The notes beneath the pieces are model-generated. The model was not told where the DNA came from and made no database searches. It saw only the letters and a list, made by a program, of their open reading frames with translations. Positions 6,989 through 11,403 of a stretch of 11,403 bases of DNA are shown in pieces (within the stretch, counting starts at the first letter, position 1; each line of letters begins with the position of its first letter). The position numbers and the translations under genes are program-made. Source of the DNA: Bacillota bacterium. Lineage in GTDB: Bacteria; Bacillota; Clostridia; Lachnospirales; Lachnospiraceae. The stretch is taken from contig JAEZGY010000063.1 of assembly GCA_023416695.1 (NCBI GenBank), positions 1 through 11,403 of the forward strand, in the 5' to 3' direction.

Positions 6989-9900
6989 CTATTGATTGGT
7001 TGCCTGTTTCCCACAGGTAACAAATATTTTTGCTAGCTGATATAATTTCTGGGTAGAAGGTTTGTTTTCTACTATCTTCTCAACACTATCACTTTGGTAG
7101 AATTCCTTCTTCTTTCGGTTCATAGTAATCGTAAATTGGTCTATTTTAAATCCTAGATCCTCTATCTCCTGTCGTATATCGGTTTCCTTAGAAACAAGTT
7201 GGTCCATCACTTGTCGATTATTACATACAAAGTAACCTTCTAGAATATCTCCTTTTACCGTAGCAACTGCATCCATTGTCCCATACTGTTCACCACTCAT
7301 TTGAATTTTAACAGAAGATGTTTCATGATTTCCTTCTACTAGTTTAACCTTAAGGTTTAATATGTCCTCACCTACTACTACAGGAAGTTCAAAGGTTTGA
7401 TGATTTCTTAAGCTACCCGCTAAACGAATACAGTTTTGATATTTTCTGATTTGTTCTATCTGATCTACTGTTACATTCTCCGTATCCATAGCTTTTTCGA
7501 ACATTTGATGTAACTGTGAGGTAAGACTCTGAAAGGACTCTTCCACCGTACCTTCTGCCAAGCGATCCATAACCCCTTCATAGGTACTTTGAATACTCTT
7601 TGCCAAGTCAGTATCTAGTTTTCTTGCCTGCTCCTTTATCTCCTTATACAGAGGGGAACCTTCCGTCATAAGTATGCTAGCTGCTTCTAACTGATTCGCA
7701 CTAACCTTTTGGCCGTTTTGTACTAATATAGTAGCTTCCTTCGTCCTTCCATAGTTCTCTAGCATCTGCTGATACTTCAGTTCATTAAACTGGAAGTTCA
7801 CCTGGTCTGTACTATTTGTACTAGCATCATAAAGTTGTTCTATCCCAAGGTCCATATAACTATCCATAACTTCAGATTGATAAACTTGGTCTATGATAGC
7901 AGGCTCTAATTTCTGATACACCTCATGAGTTATTTGACGCCCCATATAAACTTTATTTATCTGTTGCGTAATGGAGGTCTCTGTAGTTGTGGTATCTAAT
8001 CCTCCAAACTCCTCATCAGCGATAATGTCCATTCCCTCTTTCTTCTTGCTTCTTATGGCAGTAAGAAGGTTACCTAGGGTAAGCTCTTGATTGGCTTTAA
8101 CGACTGCACCAACTGCTGCCCCATCCGATTTCTCCACTTGATAAAGTAGTCGGTAGACCCCTATATAAGCCTCCCTTTCTTCTGTACTAAGGCTCTTTTT
8201 CTGATCTAGTTTATATAGGTATTCACTAAACTTCTCCTCCGATGTTGTGTCTAAGGATTTCTGAATTGCTTCTAGCTTTTCATTTAACTCACTTAATGAT
8301 ACTTGTAGAGGGTTGTCTCCCTCTTGAATCAAGGAAACTGTAACCTCAGGAGTAAGGCTAGATATAACACTCTTCACCTGCAGTTGATATTCCTTCATTT
8401 GTGTTATATTTTCTTTCGTGATGTCTATGGAATTATATCCTAGTATGCGTACTGCCTGTCGATTACTCTCTGATAGCTCCATATTAAGATCTTTAAGTAT
8501 GGAGTCTACATTGGAAAAAGCCTTTTTTATAGAATCTCCTAGGTCCTTTCGAGGACTCGTCATTAAGGTTTCATAGTTATCTAGTTTTGCTTTTTGTCCA
8601 GTAGCAACTAAGTTACTTTTCGTACTTCTACCTGTCTCATACAACCCCATTAAAGTAATGCTTCTTCTTATGGAGAAGGTTGCAGCAAGAATAGTGTCTG
8701 GCATAGTCTTTAACTGACTGACAACCTGATCAGTGGCTGCTAATAGATTCGTCTTAAGTTCATCAGGCACAACGTCTGCTGCCTCATAAAACTGATGATA
8801 ATAAGATTCTTCCATGCTCTTTAATTGGTTAATGACGTTCTCTAATCCTTCCTTATCAACTTCAATTCCCTGTTGATATAGACGATAACAACTCTCCATA
8901 GTGAGCTTTAAACGAAGCTCTTCTAGCTGTCTTCTAGCTGTTATATTTTTTACTTCTAAGGAATTCTTACCATCTGTTTCTACACTAGCGTTCTGATACT
9001 GACTTATGGTGTTAAGAGATATCATCTCATCTGGCTCTACTCTCTCAGCCACTTCATCTGTTAGCTGTTGTAGTAAATCCATAGTTCTAATGGTTTTCTT
9101 TGTATTTTCTAAGCTCTGCTCTGCTTGAATTAAATTTGCTTTTTCCGGATATGTATTGTCCTTCATTCCCTGGATAATAAGATCTAGCACTTCTTTCTCG
9201 TTGTAACTACCTTGCAGAGAATTTAAAAGAGAAAGCTTTTCAATATTCTCACCAGTAATAGGCAAATCCTCTCCCAACAGCCATTTGGCACTATCTAATG
9301 ACTCCGTATCAGCTTTAATACCTTCCTTTTGCAGTAGCTCTGTTACCTTAGGCTTTAACTCCTCCCACTCTTCTTCTGTTATAACTACTGTACTCGGGAT
9401 GTTATTAAACTTACTTCCAGTATAGCTCGCCTTATATATATTCTCTGGTGTAACCTCTTTTTCATTTCCTATAAGATAGGCTTTGTCCTCTGACGTTAAC
9501 TTAGGTGTGTGTGATACCATCTCTAATGCAGTAGACACCCTTTCTATATTGGCTTTTGTAACTGGTAGATTAGCTTTTTCCAGTCTCTTTGTAATCTCCT
9601 CCGCATTGTTAACAGAAGAGATCGAAGCCTTTTCAATCAACTCCCGTTTGTTGTCTAGTTTATCAATCTGTTTCTTTATATGTTCTTCTGTAAACTGTCT
9701 CTGTTTCTTAATTCGATCAAGATTTTTCTCAAACTCTTCAGAGCTATTCTCCTCTGGAGACTTATCTAACTCCTTTAAACTTACATAATCCTCTACTGTC
9801 AAACTGGTTTTTACCTTTTCCATCTGACTAAGTACAGTTTCTTTTTTTGATTCAACCTCTTCATAGGATTTATCCTGTATAGAACCAGAAAAAGCCTTGC

Positions 9901-10231
9901 CACCATTATATACATTGGTTTGCAAGACACCCGACGATTTTCCTTCTGTATTAGTTCCAACTTCCCTTAATACAATACTTTTATTCGATATATCCTTTAT
10001 CTCAAACTGTCTTATTTGACCTTCCTTGGCATTTTGTACTGCCGACTGAGGCACTTTAACCTCTTTGTCGTTAAAGGCAATGGAAATCACATCAGATACG
10101 TCGGTGATTATGCCATTTACTATATCACCTTTTTGTAGTGAAGCCTTGCTCCCTTGCTCTGTCTCTATAAGGTTATAATCCTTTCCAGACATGGCATTCA
10201 CATTGATTTTATCCATTGATTTCACATCCAC
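6989..10231 (-). CDS. Giant flagellar-operon protein with FliK-C-like end (resembles DUF6240 proteins)
   Basis: This is a 1080-residue, mostly helical, soluble protein with no signal peptide or membrane segment. Residues about 30-95 form a beta-rich module (QKGDIVNGIITDV, then VPQSAV and GQIRQFEIKDI) like the small barrel at the front of clostridial hook-length proteins. Residues about 120-930 are Glu/Lys/Gln-rich helices with likely coiled coils and repeated LTxENI/VTxENI-type turns (LTSEDKAYL, VTPENIYKAS, ITGENIEKL, ITKENITQM). Residues about 947-1036 match the layout of the FliK C-terminal domain: strands FELPVVV, LNLKVKLVE and SVKIQMS, then LVSKETDIRQEIEDLGFKI. I recall such proteins as DUF6240 in Lachnospiraceae; this was not checked. 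It is the first gene of the operon with flagellin and fliS. The start is GTG 10231 with a poor ribosome site. ATG six codons in is an alternative. Confidence 0.75.
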   Translation of the reverse strand: MDVKSMDKINVNAMSGKDYNLIETEQGSKASLQKGDIVNGIITDVSDVISIAFNDKEVKVPQSAVQNAKEGQIRQFEIKDISNKSIVLREVGTNTEGKSSGVLQTNVYNGGKAFSGSIQDKSYEEVESKKETVLSQMEKVKTSLTVEDYVSLKELDKSPEENSSEEFEKNLDRIKKQRQFTEEHIKKQIDKLDNKRELIEKASISSVNNAEEITKRLEKANLPVTKANIERVSTALEMVSHTPKLTSEDKAYLIGNEKEVTPENIYKASYTGSKFNNIPSTVVITEEEWEELKPKVTELLQKEGIKADTESLDSAKWLLGEDLPITGENIEKLSLLNSLQGSYNEKEVLDLIIQGMKDNTYPEKANLIQAEQSLENTKKTIRTMDLLQQLTDEVAERVEPDEMISLNTISQYQNASVETDGKNSLEVKNITARRQLEELRLKLTMESCYRLYQQGIEVDKEGLENVINQLKSMEESYYHQFYEAADVVPDELKTNLLAATDQVVSQLKTMPDTILAATFSIRRSITLMGLYETGRSTKSNLVATGQKAKLDNYETLMTSPRKDLGDSIKKAFSNVDSILKDLNMELSESNRQAVRILGYNSIDITKENITQMKEYQLQVKSVISSLTPEVTVSLIQEGDNPLQVSLSELNEKLEAIQKSLDTTSEEKFSEYLYKLDQKKSLSTEEREAYIGVYRLLYQVEKSDGAAVGAVVKANQELTLGNLLTAIRSKKKEGMDIIADEEFGGLDTTTTETSITQQINKVYMGRQITHEVYQKLEPAIIDQVYQSEVMDSYMDLGIEQLYDASTNSTDQVNFQFNELKYQQMLENYGRTKEATILVQNGQKVSANQLEAASILMTEGSPLYKEIKEQARKLDTDLAKSIQSTYEGVMDRLAEGTVEESFQSLTSQLHQMFEKAMDTENVTVDQIEQIRKYQNCIRLAGSLRNHQTFELPVVVGEDILNLKVKLVEGNHETSSVKIQMSGEQYGTMDAVATVKGDILEGYFVCNNRQVMDQLVSKETDIRQEIEDLGFKIDQFTITMNRKKKEFYQSDSVEKIVENKPSTQKLYQLAKIFVTCGKQATNQ

Positions 10232-10263
10232 TCTGTAAATTTAGATCTTTCTCTACACATACT

Positions 10264-10291
10264 ATTTCGGCTGTGATAAATAAAATCCTTA
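10264..10291 (-). promoter_or_regulatory. Sigma-D (sigma-28) flagellar promoter
   Basis: The - strand reads TAAG at 10291-10288, a 16-nt spacer, then GCCGAAAT at 10271-10264. The Bacillus sigma-D consensus is TAAA, a spacer of 14-16, and GCCGATAT. Transcription would start near 10257, about 25 nt before the first gene of the flagellin operon. This fits late-flagellar control and the gene content. Confidence 0.68.
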
Positions 10292-10309
10292 GTTACTGCT
10301 AAAGGATTT
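10283..10309. repeat. Inverted repeat overlapping the sigma-D -35 element
   Basis: AAATCCTT at 10283-10290 is a perfect inverted repeat of AAGGATTT at 10302-10309, with an 11-nt spacer. On the - strand it is followed by TATTTAT, so it may be a weak second terminator for read-through from upstream. Because it covers the -35 TAAG it could equally be an operator. Confidence 0.4.
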
Positions 10310-10352
10310 CTCATTAATCTCATATTTGTACTAGAAGACTTCCTATACAACC

Positions 10353-10399
10353 AAAAAAGGAGCAGGGTAAGCACCCACTGTGCCTATCCAGCTCCTTTT
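10353..10399 (-). terminator. Strong intrinsic terminator upstream of the flagellar operon
   Basis: Arms 10355-10374 and 10380-10399 form a stem of about 20 bp with three imperfect positions, one of them a G-U pair on the - strand, around a 5-nt loop. On the - strand the stem is followed by TTTTTT (10358-10353). It would stop the short RNA that starts near 10449 and insulate the sigma-D promoter from the gene to the right. Confidence 0.8.
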
Positions 10400-10450
10400 G
10401 TATGTATTGCTCTCTCGCGTCCCCCAACGCTACCAAAACAATTAAGTCTT
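10353..10450 (-). ncRNA. Putative small RNA or attenuated leader, about 100 nt
   Basis: A consensus promoter and a strong terminator bracket roughly 97 nt with no ribosome site or open frame of note. The RNA would contain a GCGT/ACGC hairpin with a G-rich TGGGGG loop (10411-10424 region), an AG-rich GAGAGAGC stretch, then the terminator hairpin. It matches no riboswitch or RNA family that I can recognise. It may act in trans, or it may be a leader whose read-through adds transcription to the flagellin operon starting at 10231. It lies entirely between the 169-residue gene and that operon. Confidence 0.5.
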
Positions 10451-10455
10451 CTATT

Positions 10456-10484
10456 ATTGTATCACCACTAAACTGTACTGTCAA
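10456..10484 (-). promoter_or_regulatory. Consensus sigma-A promoter of the small RNA unit
   Basis: The - strand has TTGACA at 10484-10479, a 17-nt spacer and TACAAT at 10461-10456. Transcription should start at about 10449-10450. It is one of the best promoters in the window, yet the only thing before the next terminator is about 100 nt of non-coding sequence. Confidence 0.75.
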
Positions 10485-10533
10485 TCATTCGGAAATATTA
10501 TTCCACAATCTTAAATGAATCATAACATAAAGC

Positions 10534-11043
10534 CTATTTATCAATCTGTAGCCCTATCTCTTTTGCTAGCTCTAACACCGTATCACAGCACCTTTGCTCT
10601 TTCGCAAATAGCACAAATCTCCCTCCATAATTACTCCAGATAGTACATGGAAGTTGGGTAAAATAAAAACTAGAAAATAAAAGCTCCTTATAACTAAGAG
10701 AAAGTAAAAGGTTAAGATTCTCATCTGTTAACTCTGTAATAATGAACTCCTCTTCCCCTTTGGTCTCACGGGCTTTCTCTATTATGGTGTCCAAAAGAGA
10801 GTTCTCTTCCTCTATTAAATGCTTTTTAAGAAGGTTAATATTGGAATTGTCAATTCTCTTATAATAAAAGTCAACATAAGAACCCTGTGGCTCATTTTTC
10901 TTCACAAGTTCTACAAGGAGCTTATTGTGTTGTTCTTTTGTTCCCTCAAGAATATAGCAAAGATATTCATTCATTCCCTCATTAATATTACTGATATATA
11001 TGCCATTAAGCTTTTGCAACTCTGATACATTTACGTAACACAT
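10534..11043 (-). CDS. Hypothetical protein, 169 residues
   Basis: I do not recognise this protein. It has no signal peptide or clear membrane segment. It begins MCYVNVSELQKLNGIYISNI, has an acidic helical middle (EEENSLLDTIIEKARETKGEEE at about 77-98) and a C-terminal part with aromatic residues and three cysteines (LPCTIWSNYGGRFVLFAKE, then CCDTVLELAKEIGLQI). The end, GGRFVLFAKE plus an amphipathic helix, looks like a compact alpha/beta unit. It starts at ATG 11043, with GGAAGGGGTG 5-6 nt upstream, behind its own promoter. It forms a single-gene unit divergent from the T-box leader. It precedes the flagellin operon but has separate transcription signals, so a motility role is not implied. 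Confidence 0.78.
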   Translation of the reverse strand: MCYVNVSELQKLNGIYISNINEGMNEYLCYILEGTKEQHNKLLVELVKKNEPQGSYVDFYYKRIDNSNINLLKKHLIEEENSLLDTIIEKARETKGEEEFIITELTDENLNLLLSLSYKELLFSSFYFTQLPCTIWSNYGGRFVLFAKEQRCCDTVLELAKEIGLQIDK

Positions 11044-11078
11044 ATGAGCACCCCTTCCCTAATTAATACCTTTTACTT

Positions 11079-11107
11079 ATATTATCATAATCTAATACTT
11101 ATCTCAA
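11079..11107 (-). promoter_or_regulatory. Sigma-A promoter of the 169-residue gene
   Basis: The - strand has TTGAGA at 11107-11102, a 17-nt spacer and TAATAT at 11084-11079. The start site would be near 11072, giving a leader of about 30 nt that includes the ribosome site. Confidence 0.55.
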
Positions 11108-11163
11108 TATATCTATATCTACTCTTTCCTTAATAAAATTCTTTAACTTTAGCAAATTTTGGA

Positions 11164-11192
11164 TTGACATTTTATTATTAACTGTATATACT
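11164..11192 (+). promoter_or_regulatory. Sigma-A promoter of the T-box leader
   Basis: TTGACA at 11164-11169, a 17-nt spacer and TATACT at 11187-11192 form a near-perfect vegetative promoter. Transcription should start near 11199 and run out of the window to the right. Confidence 0.8.
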
Positions 11193-11198
11193 AATCAT

Positions 11199-11403
11199 AA
11201 TTAGAAAACCAAATAATGGAATAAACCGTTGAATAAGAAGAGTAAGTAAGAACCAACTGTTTACAGCGAGTTACGGAGGGTGTAAGCGTAACATCAGCAT
11301 TTTTACTGAATGGACTTATGAGGGTAGGAAGAAAGGATTCATTCCAAGTAATGCCTAACGTGATCTCCACATGTTACAAAGGGAGCATATATGTCAGTAT
11401 ATG
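11199..11403 (+). ncRNA. T-box riboswitch leader, Stem I and following stems (partial), probable Trp specifier
   Basis: T-boxes are leader RNAs that bind a specific uncharged tRNA and then let the downstream amino-acid gene be transcribed. The Stem I base ATAAG (11233-11237) pairs with CTTAT (11315-11319). The loop E strand AGTA (11241-11244) faces GAA (11308-11310). The helix above, AGTAA (11245-11249), pairs with TTACT (11303-11307). The AG-bulge segment AGCGAG (11265-11270) precedes GTTACG/CGTAAC, which encloses GAGGGTGTAAG, the distal-loop layout of T-boxes. The triplet right after GAA is TGG (11311-11313), followed by A, so the specifier is most simply Trp. If the register is one base later it would be GGA (Gly). 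The conserved T-box/antiterminator and the regulated gene lie past position 11403. Confidence 0.82.

Larger units (their letters stand above)
10332..10453. repeat. Ten-base inverted repeat flanking the small transcription unit
   Basis: TAGAAGACTT at 10332-10341 and AAGTCTTCTA at 10444-10453 are perfect reverse complements 102 nt apart. On the - strand the first arm falls at the predicted 5' end of the transcript and the second just beyond its terminator hairpin. It could close a structured RNA, mark a tiny inserted element, or occur by chance. Confidence 0.5.

Noticed and set aside
9483..9788. 101-codon + strand frame inside the giant protein gene
   Set aside because: Antisense shadow of a Glu/Lys-rich helical region, which naturally gives Ser/Leu/Phe-rich open frames on the other strand.
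10353..10450. Possible cyclic-di-GMP riboswitch ahead of the flagellar operon
   Set aside because: The GGGACGC string is reminiscent of the class I core, but the conserved CACGCACAGGGCAAACC part and the tetraloop-receptor layout are absent. The class II pattern is absent too.
10332..10453. MITE-like insertion bounded by the 10-bp inverted repeat
   Set aside because: No target-site duplication is visible outside the arms, and the interior is explained by a promoter-to-terminator RNA unit. Kept only as an alternative.
10819..11025. 68-codon + strand frame opposite the 169-residue gene
   Set aside because: No ribosome site; the - strand gene has a good start, spacing and promoter.
1..11403. 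CRISPR arrays, tRNA or rRNA genes
   Set aside because: No regularly spaced direct repeats, cloverleaf tRNA sequence or rRNA segments were seen.

Overview
The window comes from a low-GC, spore-forming, flagellated Firmicute. It is most like a Lachnospiraceae (Clostridium cluster XIVa) chromosome. The reasons are a BofA sporulation protein divergent from a YaaL-type small protein, a flagellin/FliS pair behind a very large FliK-like protein, a clostridial Tad pilus cluster, strong AGGAGG ribosome sites and a T-box leader. The taxon is an inference from gene content, not from a marker gene.

Layout, left to right. (1) Positions 1 to about 1767 are the right end of a mobile element. It holds the tail of an unidentified upstream gene and then a large serine recombinase on the + strand. 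(2) From about 1765 to 4101, on the - strand, lies the front of a Tad (type IVc) pilus operon: a prepilin peptidase (TadV/CpaA), a TadZ/CpaE-like protein with no P-loop, and the TadA/CpaF secretion ATPase. The ATPase is cut by the element right after its NTGH motif. A consensus sigma-A promoter (TTGACA-17-TATCAT) precedes this operon. (3) bofA (-) with a strong hairpin terminator, divergent from a DUF2508/YaaL-like gene (+), occupies 4178-4963. (4) A motility operon on the - strand (5075-10231) encodes a 1080-residue protein with a FliK-C-like end, a flagellin and FliS. It has a sigma-D (sigma-28)-type promoter at 10264-10291. (5) Between that operon and an unrecognised 169-residue gene lies a small transcription unit of about 100 nt with its own consensus promoter, a small hairpin and a 20-bp terminator hairpin. 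It is a candidate small RNA or attenuated leader. (6) The right edge carries a divergent consensus promoter and Stem I of a T-box riboswitch whose specifier reads TGG (Trp) in the simplest register. The regulated gene is outside the window.

The most notable points are the recombinase-borne interruption of cpaF, in which the recombinase takes its own stop codon from the host gene; the undescribed short RNA unit ahead of the flagellar operon; the giant FliK-like protein co-transcribed with flagellin; and the T-box at the edge. The Tad pilus should be inactive while the element is present. Precise excision would restore the cpaF reading frame.
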